Notes: a model not told the origin generated them from the sequence alone. Shown: positions 34,927-44,211, counted from the stretch's first letter. The stretch: 64,000 bases of DNA from Ralstonia soli (GCF_023955655.1 NZ_JAMXHT010000003.1:558001-622000), one strand, 5' to 3'. Program-made: numbers and translations.

Positions 34927-35970
34927 TCAGTCCTCCGCGACTGCGTGTTCACCGCGCACGATACGCTGCATAAAGTCGAGCTTGAGCAGCAGAGCCTTCA
35001 TGCCGTCCACATCCAACCGTGTCGTGTTGTGCGAGTTGTAGTCCTCACCATGCATACTTTGCGTCAGACGCGGCTCCCCCTCCTCGACATACTTGCTGTA
35101 GTTCAGGTCGCGGCCATCAGGTGGCACTCGATAGTACTCGTCCAAATCCTCGGCGCACGCGATTTCCTCGCGGCTGAGCAACGCCTCGTACAACTTCTCC
35201 CCATGGCGCGTCCCCATCACTTGCACGGGATGCTCTGGCTTGCCCATCAGGTCCAAAATGGCCTGAGTCAGCACGTCCACGGTTGCTGCCGGAGCCTTCT
35301 GTACGAAGATATCCCCGTTGTTGCCGTGTTCGAAGGCGTATAAGACCAGATCGACCGCATCCGCCAGCGTCATCATGAAGCGGGTCATCGTCGGGTCGGT
35401 CACGGTGATGGCCTTCCCGGCCAGAACCTGCTCCACGAAGAGCGGAATGACTGAACCGCGCGATGCCATCACATTGCCGTAGCGCGTGCCGCAAATCACG
35501 GTGTTCGTTCCCTCCAGATTGCGACTGGCGGCCACCATGACCTTCTCCATCAGGGCTTTGCTGATGCCCATGGCGTTAATCGGATACACGGCCTTGTCGG
35601 TGCTCAAGCACACCACCCTTTGCACCCCGGCACGAATCGCCGCATCGAGCACATTCTCTGTGCCCAGCACATTAGTGCGCACGGCTTCCATCGGATGGAA
35701 CTCACAGGACGGAACTTGCTTCAGCGCTGCGGCGTGGAACACGTAATCTACGCCGCGCATGGCAGTCCCTACGCTATGGGCATCACGCACATCACCGATG
35801 TAGAACTTCAGCTTCGGATTGTTGTAGCGCTTGCGCATGTCATCTTGCTTCTTCTCGTCCCGACTGAACACACGAATCTCGCGCAACTCAGAACTCAGGA
35901 AGCGACGCAGCACGGCGTTGCCGAATGAGCCGGTACCACCGGTAATTAACAAAATTCTATCTTTGAACAT
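34927..35970 (-). CDS. fnlA: UDP-GlcNAc 4,6-dehydratase/5-epimerase (FnlA/WbvB/WbjB type)
   Basis: First enzyme toward L-configured 2-acetamido-2,6-dideoxy sugars, 347 residues from the ATG at 35970. N-terminal loop LITGGTGSFGNAVLRRFL, then FSRDEKKQDDMRKRY, the Ser-Met-Lys catalytic set in LSTDKAVYPINAMGISKA, and GTRYGNVMASRGSVIPLF. An alternative start at 36009 adds 13 residues and would overlap the RmlD-like gene; family members usually begin MFK, as here. It is soluble, without the transmembrane region of the WbpM-type paralogue at 28463. Confidence 0.92.
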   Translation of the reverse strand: MFKDRILLITGGTGSFGNAVLRRFLSSELREIRVFSRDEKKQDDMRKRYNNPKLKFYIGDVRDAHSVGTAMRGVDYVFHAAALKQVPSCEFHPMEAVRTNVLGTENVLDAAIRAGVQRVVCLSTDKAVYPINAMGISKALMEKVMVAASRNLEGTNTVICGTRYGNVMASRGSVIPLFVEQVLAGKAITVTDPTMTRFMMTLADAVDLVLYAFEHGNNGDIFVQKAPAATVDVLTQAILDLMGKPEHPVQVMGTRHGEKLYEALLSREEIACAEDLDEYYRVPPDGRDLNYSKYVEEGEPRLTQSMHGEDYNSHNTTRLDVDGMKALLLKLDFMQRIVRGEHAVAED

Positions 35971-35995
35971 TTTGGGACTTGTCGAGTTCTTCTCT

Positions 35996-36865
35996 TCAAC
36001 CAAATTCATGCATGGTCCGCACCAGCTCTGGCCACGGCTTGGGTTGAAAACCCGCTGCCTGCCGGAAACGCGTCGAATCCAATGAGCGGTCGATCACCAA
36101 CTGATCATCTGGCATGATTTCGATGACTTTTCCATAAACTTCGGCGACGAGCGTCAGCAAATCGAGCTTGTTAATAGGTTCCGACGACACGTGGTAAAGA
36201 CCATGGAGTTCCGGGTGCGGAATGACATGGTCGCGAATCAAGCGTGCGATCTCCACGGTGGGCAAGCCGGAAAAGATAGCACGGCTGAAACCTTTGACGC
36301 GGCTCTCTTGGGCCAGAAACCATCCAACAAGGCTGCGTGCGCCGTCCAGTTCATGGCCGATGATAGACGTACGCAGCGTAATGGCATGCGGATAGTCAAC
36401 TTCACCCAAGTACTTGCTGCGACCATAGAGGTCCCTGGCATCCGACACGTCTGCTTCGGTGTACATCCCCTTGGCACCCGAGAAAACGCAGTCGGTGCTC
36501 ATGTGAACCATACGCGCGCCGGCCACCTCGCACAACCGCGCCAATCGGTGCGGCAACAGGGCGTTAATGGGTATGGCCGACAGCGCATCATCAGCCTCGG
36601 CCAGTTGCTTGACCAGACCGACACAATTGATGACAACGTCCGGATGTACCATCGCAAACAGTCTTGTCAGGGCGTCGCTATTTTCCACATCCACACCCGT
36701 GACTACGTTCGCGTGCAGCTCTTTGGGTAGCGAGCGCAATGCACTCGCTGAACGGACCGAGCCAATCGCCTGATAACCCGGGCTTTGCGCGAATAAGCGC
36801 ATCACGGCATTGCCCAGCATGCCGGACGCCCCCAAGATCAACACACGTATAGGTTTGCTCGTCAT
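35996..36865 (-). CDS. RmlD-like SDR C4-reductase (WbvR/QnlA type)
   Basis: An SDR of 289 residues with ILGASGMLGNAVMRLFAQS at the N-terminus, VVINCVGLVKQLAEADD, the catalytic HMSTDCVFSGAKGMYTE and LYGRSKYLGEVD (Tyr-x3-Lys). It lies directly upstream of fnlA and fnlC. In the L-FucNAc pathway the reductase (FnlB/WbjC/Cap5F) is about 370 residues with a C-terminal cupin, absent here. The shorter RmlD-like form in this gene order is known from Vibrio cholerae O37 wbvBRD, which makes UDP-L-RhaNAc/L-QuiNAc. The L-QuiNAc route is therefore favoured, by inference. Confidence 0.82.
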   Translation of the reverse strand: MTSKPIRVLILGASGMLGNAVMRLFAQSPGYQAIGSVRSASALRSLPKELHANVVTGVDVENSDALTRLFAMVHPDVVINCVGLVKQLAEADDALSAIPINALLPHRLARLCEVAGARMVHMSTDCVFSGAKGMYTEADVSDARDLYGRSKYLGEVDYPHAITLRTSIIGHELDGARSLVGWFLAQESRVKGFSRAIFSGLPTVEIARLIRDHVIPHPELHGLYHVSSEPINKLDLLTLVAEVYGKVIEIMPDDQLVIDRSLDSTRFRQAAGFQPKPWPELVRTMHEFG

Positions 36866-36974
36866 GAACTTATTTTCCTAAAGAAATTCTGCAGAAATCT
36901 CCGTACCAGTGCTCAGCGCCGTGATGGCCATCTGCCACACAGCACACACCTTAAAACCAACCTCCGGCTACTAA

Positions 36975-37112
36975 TCAGACATGCGCCACATACCAAGGTA
37001 TCGCCTCGGCACCAGCGCACAGCCCGTACGTTGCGGCAGACCCGATCAGAACACTCGCTTTCCCGAGGTCGGCCGAACGGTGCCGCACATCGCCAGCGTG
37101 GAATCCCCACAA
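36975..37112 (-). pseudogene. WbpP/TviC-type 4-epimerase, C-terminal stub
   Basis: In the 308-bp gap between the dehydrogenase and the RmlD-like gene, a minus-strand frame ending at TGA (36975-36977) reads GFHAGDVRHRSADLGKASVL and then TYGLCAGAEAIPWYVAHV. This matches the C-terminus of WbpP/TviC epimerases; the intact copy at 19005 has [20 protein letters not shown] and [14 protein letters not shown]. No start codon or Rossmann domain is left. It directly follows the wbpO-type gene, the normal position of this partner. The rest of 36866-37173 shows nothing recognisable. Confidence 0.72.
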
Positions 37113-37173
37113 ATCGGCTGAGCGCTTTGGCTCAGTTCATGGGTAATACGGTTTGCTCTTGTTCTATGTGTTC

Positions 37174-38451
37174 TTAAAGGCGCGCGTCTGCTGCTCCGTT
37201 TTTCAAAATGCCCTTCACGTCAAATAGCACCACGTCCGACACACCCAAAGCCTTGATGCCGGATTCCCCCATGGCGACGAACTCGCGGTGACCCACGGCT
37301 AGCACAATGGCAGCATAGGTTCCCAGGGGAGGCGGTTCTGACAGACACGTCAGTCCATATTCGTGCTTAGCATCATCTAGGTGGATCCAGGGATCGTAGA
37401 TGTCTACGTGCGCGTTGTATCGCTGCAAGTTGCTCACGATGTCTACCACCTTGGTGTTGCGAACGTCGGGACAGTTCTCCTTAAACGTCAAACCCAGCAC
37501 AAGTATCTTGCTGCCCAGCACAGGCAAATTCTTGCGCAGCATCAGCTTGACGGTTTCGTCCGCGACGTGGCTGGCCATGTTGTCGTTAATGCGACGGCCA
37601 GCGAGGATGACTTCAGGGTGATAGCCAACCTCTTGCGCTTTGTGCGTGAGGTAGTAAGGATCGACACCGATACAGTGACCGCCTACCAAGCCAGGACGGA
37701 ACGGCAGAAAATTCCACTTCGTACCCGCGGCCTCCAGCACCTCCAAGGTGTCGATCTCCAAGCGGTGAAAGATCAAACTCAACTCATTCATCAAGGCGAT
37801 ATTGAGGTCGCGCTGAGTGTTCTCAATCACCTTCGCCGCCTCCGCCACCTTGATGCTGCTCGCCTTGTGGGTACCAGCCATGATGATCTGGCCATAGAGA
37901 GCGTCAACCCCGTCCGCGATCTCCGGAGTGCTTCCGCTGGTCACCTTCTTGATTGTCGGTAGACGGTGCTCTTTGTCACCCGGATTGATTCGCTCAGGGC
38001 TATATCCGCAGAAGAAGTCGACATTGAATTTCATGCCGCTCATACGCTCCAGCACCGGAACACAGACCTCCTCCGTAGCCCCGGGATAGACAGTGGACTC
38101 ATAAATCACCACTGCATTTCGGGGCATCACCTTCCCAACAGTCTCACTAGCCTTGATCAGCGGGGTCATATCAGGCCGGTTGGCCTTATCAACCGGGGTC
38201 GGCACCGTTACGATAAAGACCTCGCAGGATTGCAAATCCTCCGGCGCACAGCTATAGCTAAGCTGGCTAGCAGTCTTCAGCTCTTCCACACTAACTTCAA
38301 GGGTCCCGTCCTGGCCAGACTGCAGTTCTACGATACGCGCCGGATTGATGTCAAACCCAACAACAGGCCGCTTCTTGCCGAATTCCACAGCCAAAGGCAG
38401 GCCAACATAACCGAGACCAATAACGGCAATCTTTGCTTGATTCAGGTTCAT
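37174..38451 (-). CDS. wbpO: UDP-N-acetylhexosamine 6-dehydrogenase (WbpO/TviB type)
   Basis: A 425-residue UDP-sugar dehydrogenase: [69 protein letters not shown], catalytic Cys in [17 protein letters not shown], and LGLTFKENCPDVRNTK. It makes UDP-HexNAcA. It is a diverged paralogue of the island gene at 20164. Its own 4-epimerase is reduced to the stub at 36975, so conversion to the galacto form now depends on the island wbpP gene, or the product stays as UDP-GlcNAcA. Confidence 0.92.
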   Translation of the reverse strand: MNLNQAKIAVIGLGYVGLPLAVEFGKKRPVVGFDINPARIVELQSGQDGTLEVSVEELKTASQLSYSCAPEDLQSCEVFIVTVPTPVDKANRPDMTPLIKASETVGKVMPRNAVVIYESTVYPGATEEVCVPVLERMSGMKFNVDFFCGYSPERINPGDKEHRLPTIKKVTSGSTPEIADGVDALYGQIIMAGTHKASSIKVAEAAKVIENTQRDLNIALMNELSLIFHRLEIDTLEVLEAAGTKWNFLPFRPGLVGGHCIGVDPYYLTHKAQEVGYHPEVILAGRRINDNMASHVADETVKLMLRKNLPVLGSKILVLGLTFKENCPDVRNTKVVDIVSNLQRYNAHVDIYDPWIHLDDAKHEYGLTCLSEPPPLGTYAAIVLAVGHREFVAMGESGIKALGVSDVVLFDVKGILKNGAADARL

Positions 38452-38528
38452 AAAGAAAGAACTAATAAATAAGACGAATTCAGTGTGCCGCGCGAGAGGT
38501 CATGCATCTCTTCGCCGGCATGGCGTGC

Positions 38529-39083
38529 TCAGACGTAGACCTCGGCAACACCCAAAGCCATTCCCTGCTGATCCTTCGCTGACAACACCGGTGGACAGTC
38601 GATATCCGGCCATTCAATGCCGATGCTCGGGTCATCCCACTTGATGCATCGTTCATGTTGAGGGGCGTAGTAGTCGGTCGTCTTGTACAGGAAATCCGCA
38701 GACTCGCTCAGCACGAGGAACCCATGCCCAAACCCGGGAGGAACCCATAGTTGCTTGTGGTTCTCCGCCGTCAACTCAACGCCGACCCATTTGCCAAACG
38801 TTGGTGAGCCCTTGCGAAGGTCCACCGCGGCATCAAAGACAGCACCGCTGACGACACGCACCAACTTGCCCTGCGGCTGTTCGAGCTGGTAGTGCAGCCC
38901 GCGCAGCACTCCTTTGCTACTCCGACTATGGTTGTCCTGAACAAAATCGAGATTCAAGCCGGTCGCCTCTACGAAGGATCTCTGGTTAAAAGTCTCGATG
39001 AAAAAACCGCGAGCATCCCCAAACACTTCTGGCTCGATCACCAGAACATCTGGAATTCCTGTGTGAGTAACCTTCAGACTCAT
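38529..39083 (-). CDS. rfbC: dTDP-4-dehydrorhamnose 3,5-epimerase
   Basis: RmlC cupin of 184 residues, the third step to dTDP-L-rhamnose. Motifs: VIEPEVFGDARGFFIETFN, VQDNHSRSSKGVLRGLHYQ with the catalytic His, DLRKGSPTFGKWVGVEL and YKTTDYYAPQHERCIKWDD. The ATG at 39083 fits the family start MSLKV; a TTG at 39098 overlapping the rfbD stop is the alternative. It follows rfbB and rfbD on the minus strand. No rfbA (glucose-1-phosphate thymidylyltransferase) is seen here or elsewhere in the window. Confidence 0.94.
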   Translation of the reverse strand: MSLKVTHTGIPDVLVIEPEVFGDARGFFIETFNQRSFVEATGLNLDFVQDNHSRSSKGVLRGLHYQLEQPQGKLVRVVSGAVFDAAVDLRKGSPTFGKWVGVELTAENHKQLWVPPGFGHGFLVLSESADFLYKTTDYYAPQHERCIKWDDPSIGIEWPDIDCPPVLSAKDQQGMALGVAEVYV

Positions 39084-39094
39084 TTGATTGCTAC

Positions 39095-40009
39095 TCAAAG
39101 AATCTGGTCAAGCAGGAAATGAATACCCTGGCGCCAATTGGGAAGATGAATGCCGAACGTCCCACGCAACTTACTGGTGTCGAGGCGCGAATTGGCCGGC
39201 CGTGGCGCCGGCAATGGGTACTCGGCCGTAAGAATGGCGGCAATCGCCTCTGGGGCCACCTTGAGCTCCACGCCACGCGCCGCCGCGTAGTGCAATAGCT
39301 CGGTGGCATAACCGTGCCAGGTGGTCTCCCCTCCGGCGGCCAGGTGATAGGTGCCGCCAGGAAAGACCGAACGATCCGCTGCAAGCCATGAACGCGCGAC
39401 AATCTGCGCTGTCACGTCAGCAATTAACGCGGCTGAGGTGGGCGCGCCGAACTGATCAGCAACAACATGCAGACAGTCCCGCTCGCGCCCCAGTTTCAGT
39501 ATGGTTTTCGCAAAATTGCCGCCGTGCGCACCGGCTATCCAGCAGGTACGCAGCACCAGCGCGGTTGCGCCCGATACTGCGATTGCCTCCTCCCCGGCAA
39601 GCTTGCTCTTGCCGTAGACAGACCGCGGACTGGTCGCATCTGTCTCGACATACAGGCCGTCCTTAGTACCATCGAAGACATAGTCGGTGCTGTAGTGCAC
39701 CAGTAGGCAGCCCAGTGCGCGCGCCTCTTCAGCTAGTACGCCCACTGCCGTGCCGTTAACGGCGAATGCGGTATCCGCGTCGCTCTCTGCCTTGTCCACT
39801 GCGGTATAGGCGGCTGGGTTGACGATCACGTCGGGGAGGCATTCGCGCACCAACTGGCGCAGCATGTCTGGCTGAGTCAGGTCACATGCGGCGCGGTCAA
39901 GCGCAATCACCTCGCCCAGCGGAGCCAGACTGCGCCGCAGCTCAAAGCCAACTTGGCCGTTACTTCCCGTTACCAGGAACTTCGGAATGGAGCCCGACTT
40001 ACGCAGCAT
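39095..40009 (-). CDS. rfbD: dTDP-4-dehydrorhamnose reductase
   Basis: RmlD, 304 residues, the final step to dTDP-L-rhamnose. Motifs: [60 protein letters not shown] (Tyr-x3-Lys) and [14 protein letters not shown]. It overlaps the end of rfbB by 11 bp, indicating coupling. Confidence 0.95.
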   Translation of the reverse strand: MLRKSGSIPKFLVTGSNGQVGFELRRSLAPLGEVIALDRAACDLTQPDMLRQLVRECLPDVIVNPAAYTAVDKAESDADTAFAVNGTAVGVLAEEARALGCLLVHYSTDYVFDGTKDGLYVETDATSPRSVYGKSKLAGEEAIAVSGATALVLRTCWIAGAHGGNFAKTILKLGRERDCLHVVADQFGAPTSAALIADVTAQIVARSWLAADRSVFPGGTYHLAAGGETTWHGYATELLHYAAARGVELKVAPEAIAAILTAEYPLPAPRPANSRLDTSKLRGTFGIHLPNWRQGIHFLLDQIL

Positions 40010-41063
40010 ATTGCTTTGCCACCCAATTCCGGTACTCGCCAGACATCACGTCCTGCACCCAAGCCTGATTGTCCAGATACCACTGCACCGTCTTGCACAG
40101 CCCTGTTTCAAAGGTTTTAGCGGGTTTCCAGCCCAGTTCGCGTTCCAGCTTGCTTGTGTCGATGGCGTATCGACGATCATGGCCGGGACGATCCTTCACG
40201 AAGGTGATCTGATCGCGATAAGAGCCACTGTCCTTCGGCTTGAGCCAATCCAGCAGGTCGCACAAGGCGTGCACGACCTCAAGATTGCTCTTCTCGTTCC
40301 CTCCGCCAACGTTATAGGTCTCGCCCAAGCGGCCGCGGGCCAGCACCTCGCGGATGGCACTGCAATGGTCCTCAACGTAAAGCCAGTCGCGCACGTTCCG
40401 CCCATCACCATAGAGGGGCAGCGGCTTGCCGCTGAGCGCGTTGGTGATCATCAGCGGGATCAGCTTTTCCGGAAAGTGGTAAGGCCCGTAGCTGTTGGAG
40501 CAGTTAGTGGTCAGGACTGGCAAACCATATGTATGGTAATAGGCACGAACGAGGTGGTCCGATGCCGCCTTGGACGCCGAGTACGGGCTGTTGGGCGTGT
40601 ACGGCGAGGTCTCGGAGAATCGCGAGTCGGTAGGACCGAGGGAGCCAAACACCTCGTCTGTCGAAACATGCAGAAACCGGAATGCCGCCTTGGCGTCACC
40701 ATCGAGCCCATTCCAATAGGTACGCGCGGCTTCGAGCAGAGTGAACGTACCAATGATGTTTGTCTGTATAAAGTCGGCCGGCGCACGAATGGACCGATCG
40801 ACATGGCTTTCTGCAGCAAAGTGCACCACCGCCCGTGGCTCGTAAGCAGCGAACAGGCGGTCCAATGCGGCACGGTCACAGATATCGGTCTGCGAGAAGA
40901 CGTGGCGCGGATCACCCTCGACCGGAGCAAGCGTCCTACGATTGCCAGCGTAAGTCAGCTTATCAACATTGATTACACCATCCGCATCGGCATTGGAGAG
41001 CCAGTTCAGCACGAAATTGCCGCCGATGAAACCGGCACCGCCGGTAACGAGGATGTGGGACAA
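39999..41063 (-). CDS. rfbB: dTDP-glucose 4,6-dehydratase
   Basis: RmlB, 354 residues, the second step to dTDP-L-rhamnose. Motifs: [31 protein letters not shown], the Thr-Asp-Glu catalytic set [12 protein letters not shown], and [16 protein letters not shown]. It is the first gene of the long minus-strand sugar-nucleotide block, with a 223-bp divergent gap (41064-41286) to apaH that probably holds promoters for both; I could not define them. Confidence 0.96.
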   Translation of the reverse strand: MSHILVTGGAGFIGGNFVLNWLSNADADGVINVDKLTYAGNRRTLAPVEGDPRHVFSQTDICDRAALDRLFAAYEPRAVVHFAAESHVDRSIRAPADFIQTNIIGTFTLLEAARTYWNGLDGDAKAAFRFLHVSTDEVFGSLGPTDSRFSETSPYTPNSPYSASKAASDHLVRAYYHTYGLPVLTTNCSNSYGPYHFPEKLIPLMITNALSGKPLPLYGDGRNVRDWLYVEDHCSAIREVLARGRLGETYNVGGGNEKSNLEVVHALCDLLDWLKPKDSGSYRDQITFVKDRPGHDRRYAIDTSKLERELGWKPAKTFETGLCKTVQWYLDNQAWVQDVMSGEYRNWVAKQYAA

Positions 41064-41286
41064 AACTCTGTGCTCCTTGCTGCGGGCTCAGCCACGCGCA
41101 TTGCGGTTCCGCGCGATACCCCCATCGGAGGGAACGGAATATTACATACGATTGGAAGTGCCGTATTCTATCCGACCCTAAGGTAAGCCCCTGCCGATGA
41201 CTGTCATCTTTTTGTAGCGCGCCGTAACACAATTGACGTATTGAGGCTTAATAGTCCTTTGAGCACTACAGCGCCGCATCACCACT

Positions 41287-42132
41287 GTGTCGATCCCTCC
41301 TCACGCCATCGGCGACCTCCAAGGCTGCTGCTCACCGCTGCAGACCCTCCTGGCGGCCCTACCCGCCAACGCCCCACTACGCTTCATCGGCGACCTCATC
41401 AACCGCGGCCCCGACTCCCTCGGCACGCTGCGCCAGGTCACCGCCCTTTGCGAGGCGGGCCGCGCCCGCACAGTCCTCGGCAACCACGACATCCACCTAT
41501 TGGCCGTGGCCGCCGGCGTGCGCAAACCAGGCAAGCGCGACACCATCACCGACATCCTCTCCGCGCCCGATAGCGACCAACTCATCACATGGCTGCGCCA
41601 CCAGCCCTTGGCCATCTTCGAAAATAGCTTCCTGATGGTCCACGCCGGCGTCCTGCCACAATGGACGACAGGCGACGTGCTGGAATTGGCCGGCGCAGTG
41701 GAACGCGAACTGCGCAGCCCCCACTGGAAAACTTTCCTGGCTGACGCTTTCGGCAACCACCCGGACAAGTGGAGCAACGATCTCGTCGGCATGGACCGCC
41801 TGCGCTTGACGATCAACGCCCTCACCCGCCTGCGCTTCTGCAAGCCTGACGGCACGATGGAGTTCGAGACGACCGACGCCGACGGCGCACCCGATGGTCA
41901 CATGCCATGGTTCGACGTACCGGGCCGCCGCACACGCGGCACGCCCATCGTCTTCGGACATTGGTCCACGCGCGGGCTGGTGATGCGCGACGATGTAATG
42001 GGCCTGGATACCGGCTGCGTATGGGGCGGCAAGCTCACGGCAGCGAAGCTATCGCTGGCGCCCGCCGGGCGTGACGTGATCCAGGTGGATTGCGAGCAGG
42101 CGCAAGACCCGCTCGCGCACAAGAAGAAATAA
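41287..42132 (+). CDS. apaH: symmetrical bis(5'-nucleosyl)-tetraphosphatase
   Basis: Hydrolyses Ap4A to two ADP; cytoplasmic metallophosphatase of 281 residues. Metal-binding motifs are IGDLQGC, FIGDLINRGPDSLGTL, VLGNHDIHLLA and, near the end, FGHWSTRG. The start is GTG 41287. It is a single plus-strand gene that marks the end of the polysaccharide locus and the return to conserved chromosome. The gap to the convergent plsC-like gene is 9 bp. Confidence 0.94.
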   Translation: MSIPPHAIGDLQGCCSPLQTLLAALPANAPLRFIGDLINRGPDSLGTLRQVTALCEAGRARTVLGNHDIHLLAVAAGVRKPGKRDTITDILSAPDSDQLITWLRHQPLAIFENSFLMVHAGVLPQWTTGDVLELAGAVERELRSPHWKTFLADAFGNHPDKWSNDLVGMDRLRLTINALTRLRFCKPDGTMEFETTDADGAPDGHMPWFDVPGRRTRGTPIVFGHWSTRGLVMRDDVMGLDTGCVWGGKLTAAKLSLAPAGRDVIQVDCEQAQDPLAHKKK

Positions 42133-42141
42133 CCGGTTGGC

Positions 42142-42918
42142 CTAGCCCGCGCGGTTGATCAGCGCGGCCACGGCTTCCTGGCTGTGCGCCGCAAGCGCCC
42201 GCCGGTCCATCTCCGGGGCGACGGCCGGGCCCACAAGCACCTCCACCACCAGCGGCGGCCCGTTCAGGATCGCGTTGATCGTATCCATCATCGACAAGTC
42301 GCCGATATACGCGGGAATCGTCGTCAACTCGCCCGTGGCGGCAACGCGGTAGCGCAGCGCCAGCGGGCGGATCGGCGCACCGGCGCTCACGGGCGCCTGG
42401 AACAGGTTGGCGTGAAACGGCAGCAACTGCAGCCCGTCCGACGTCGTCCCTTCGGGGAATACGCAGATCGCATCGCCACCGCGTAGCGCATGGGCAATGT
42501 CATGCATGATGCGGTGCGCATCGCGCTTGCGGGCGCGCTCGACAAACAGCACACCCGTCTGCGCGCACAGCCAGCCGATCACCGGCCAGCTACGGATTTC
42601 CGATTTGGCGACGAAGCGCGGCGGGTGCCAGCTGTTGATGGCGTAGATGTCGATCCACGACACGTGATTCGACACCAGCATCGAGCCCGCCAGATCCTTG
42701 CCCTGCGCCGGCTCGCCATGCACGACGAGCGAGAACCGGAACAACGCCAGCAGCTTGCGCGACCAGCGCTGGATCAGCGCCTGCTTGCGCACGGGGCCGA
42801 TCCACCAGAATAGCAACGCGCACGTGGCAAGGCCCTCGACCAGATGCACGAGCAGGCGCAACTTGCGCAGGATGTGCCTGCGCTGCGGCAGGCTCACCTC
42901 GGCTGGCGCGCTCGCCAT
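42142..42918 (-). CDS. plsC: 1-acyl-sn-glycerol-3-phosphate acyltransferase (PlsC family)
   Basis: Inner-membrane lysophosphatidic acid acyltransferase of 258 residues. A hydrophobic N-terminal segment (HLVEGLATCALLFWWIG) is followed by the H-x4-D motif in LVSNHVSWIDIYAIN, then VERARKRDAHRI and the substrate motif CVFPEGTTSDGLQLLPFH. The ATG at 42918 begins 7 bp after the pyrC' stop; an upstream ATG at 42939 overlapping pyrC' is equally possible and neither has a strong ribosome binding site. Last gene of the pyr operon. Confidence 0.88.
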   Translation of the reverse strand: MASAPAEVSLPQRRHILRKLRLLVHLVEGLATCALLFWWIGPVRKQALIQRWSRKLLALFRFSLVVHGEPAQGKDLAGSMLVSNHVSWIDIYAINSWHPPRFVAKSEIRSWPVIGWLCAQTGVLFVERARKRDAHRIMHDIAHALRGGDAICVFPEGTTSDGLQLLPFHANLFQAPVSAGAPIRPLALRYRVAATGELTTIPAYIGDLSMMDTINAILNGPPLVVEVLVGPAVAPEMDRRALAAHSQEAVAALINRAG

Positions 42919-42925
42919 GCGCTCG

Positions 42926-44203
42926 TCAATGCCCGTCATACGCCAGGTGGCCAGCGACCAACGTGGCGCGCACGCGGCCAGCCAACTCGAAGCCGAGGTA
43001 CGGCGAGTTCTTGCCCTGGCTGCGCAGGTTGCGCGGCTCCAGTGTCCAGGTGGCATCGGGGTCGAACACGCACACATCGGCCATCGCGCCCACTTCGAGC
43101 GAACCCGCATGCAGTCCCAGCACGCGCGCCGGTTCACTGGTGATGCGCGCCAGCGCCTTCGGCAACTCCACCTTGTGCTCGGCGGCCCAGCGCAGCGTCA
43201 GCGGCAGCAGGGTTTCGAGGCCGGTGGCGCCGGGCGAGGCTTCGGCAAACGGCAGCAGCTTCTCGTCGTCATCCACGGGCGTGTGGTCGGAGCAGATCGC
43301 GTCGATGGTGCCATCGGACAGCGCACGCACGATGCCGTCGCGATCGCGGCTCGAGCGCAGCGGCGGCACAAAGCGCATCTGCGAATTAAAGTAGCCGATG
43401 TCGACGTCGGTCAGCGAGATGTGGTGGACGTTCACATCACACGTGACCGGCAGGCCTTCGGCCTTGGCGCGGCGCACCAGCTCGATGCCGGCGGCTGACG
43501 ACAGGCGGCACAGGTGCACGCGCGCGCCAGTTGTACGCATCAGTTCAAAGATGGTGTGCAGGCGCACCGTTTCCGAAATCACCGGCACGCCCGACAGGCC
43601 CATGCGCGAAGCCAACGGGCCGCTCGCGGCCACGCCACCTTTGCCCAGGTACGGATCTTCCGGGCGCAGCCAGACCGTAAAGCCGAAGGTCTGCGCGTAC
43701 TGCAGCGCGCGCATCAGCACCTGCGTGTCGGCCATCGGCGCGTCGGCTTGCGAGAAACCCACGCAGCCCGACTCTGTCAGTTCGGCCATCTCGGTCAGCA
43801 CCGCGCCCTTCAGGCCGACAGTGAGTGCGCCAAGCGGATACACGTGCGCCTGGTTCAGGTTGCGCGCGCGGAACTTGAGCATCTCGACCAGGCCAGGCTC
43901 GTCCAGCACGGGGTCGGTATCGGGCGGGCACACCAGCGAGGTCACGCCACCCGCCATGGCAGCAGCCATTTCCGATTCGAGCGTCGCCTTGTATTCGTAG
44001 CCCGGTTCGCGCAGGCGTGCAGAGAGGTCGATCAGCCCCGGGCAGACGATCAGCCCCGTCGCGTCGACCGTCTTGTTGGCGTGGAAATCCGCCGGTGCGT
44101 GGCCAACGCCCACCACCTTGCTTGCCGCGATGTAGAGGTCCTGTTGCGCGTCGATGCCGTTGGCCGGGTCGATCAGGCGGCCGCCCTTGATATGCAGTTT
44201 CAT
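42926..44203 (-). CDS. pyrC': Dihydroorotase-like PyrC' (probably catalytically inactive)
   Basis: A class I dihydroorotase-fold protein, 425 residues, directly downstream of pyrB. The metal-binding His-x-His of active enzymes (DxHxHLREPG) is replaced by DLSARLREPG, the next His site reads WLRPEDPYL, and the third reads HLCRLSSAAG, so three metal-ligand positions are lost. Other family features remain: VGFSQADAPMADTQ, CSDHTPVDDDE and ASPGATGLETLLPL. In Pseudomonas such PyrC' proteins are inactive partners needed for ATCase assembly; that role fits here. An active dihydroorotase must be encoded elsewhere. Confidence 0.9.
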   Translation of the reverse strand: MKLHIKGGRLIDPANGIDAQQDLYIAASKVVGVGHAPADFHANKTVDATGLIVCPGLIDLSARLREPGYEYKATLESEMAAAMAGGVTSLVCPPDTDPVLDEPGLVEMLKFRARNLNQAHVYPLGALTVGLKGAVLTEMAELTESGCVGFSQADAPMADTQVLMRALQYAQTFGFTVWLRPEDPYLGKGGVAASGPLASRMGLSGVPVISETVRLHTIFELMRTTGARVHLCRLSSAAGIELVRRAKAEGLPVTCDVNVHHISLTDVDIGYFNSQMRFVPPLRSSRDRDGIVRALSDGTIDAICSDHTPVDDDEKLLPFAEASPGATGLETLLPLTLRWAAEHKVELPKALARITSEPARVLGLHAGSLEVGAMADVCVFDPDATWTLEPRNLRSQGKNSPYLGFELAGRVRATLVAGHLAYDGH

Positions 44204-44211
44204 CGCTGTTC

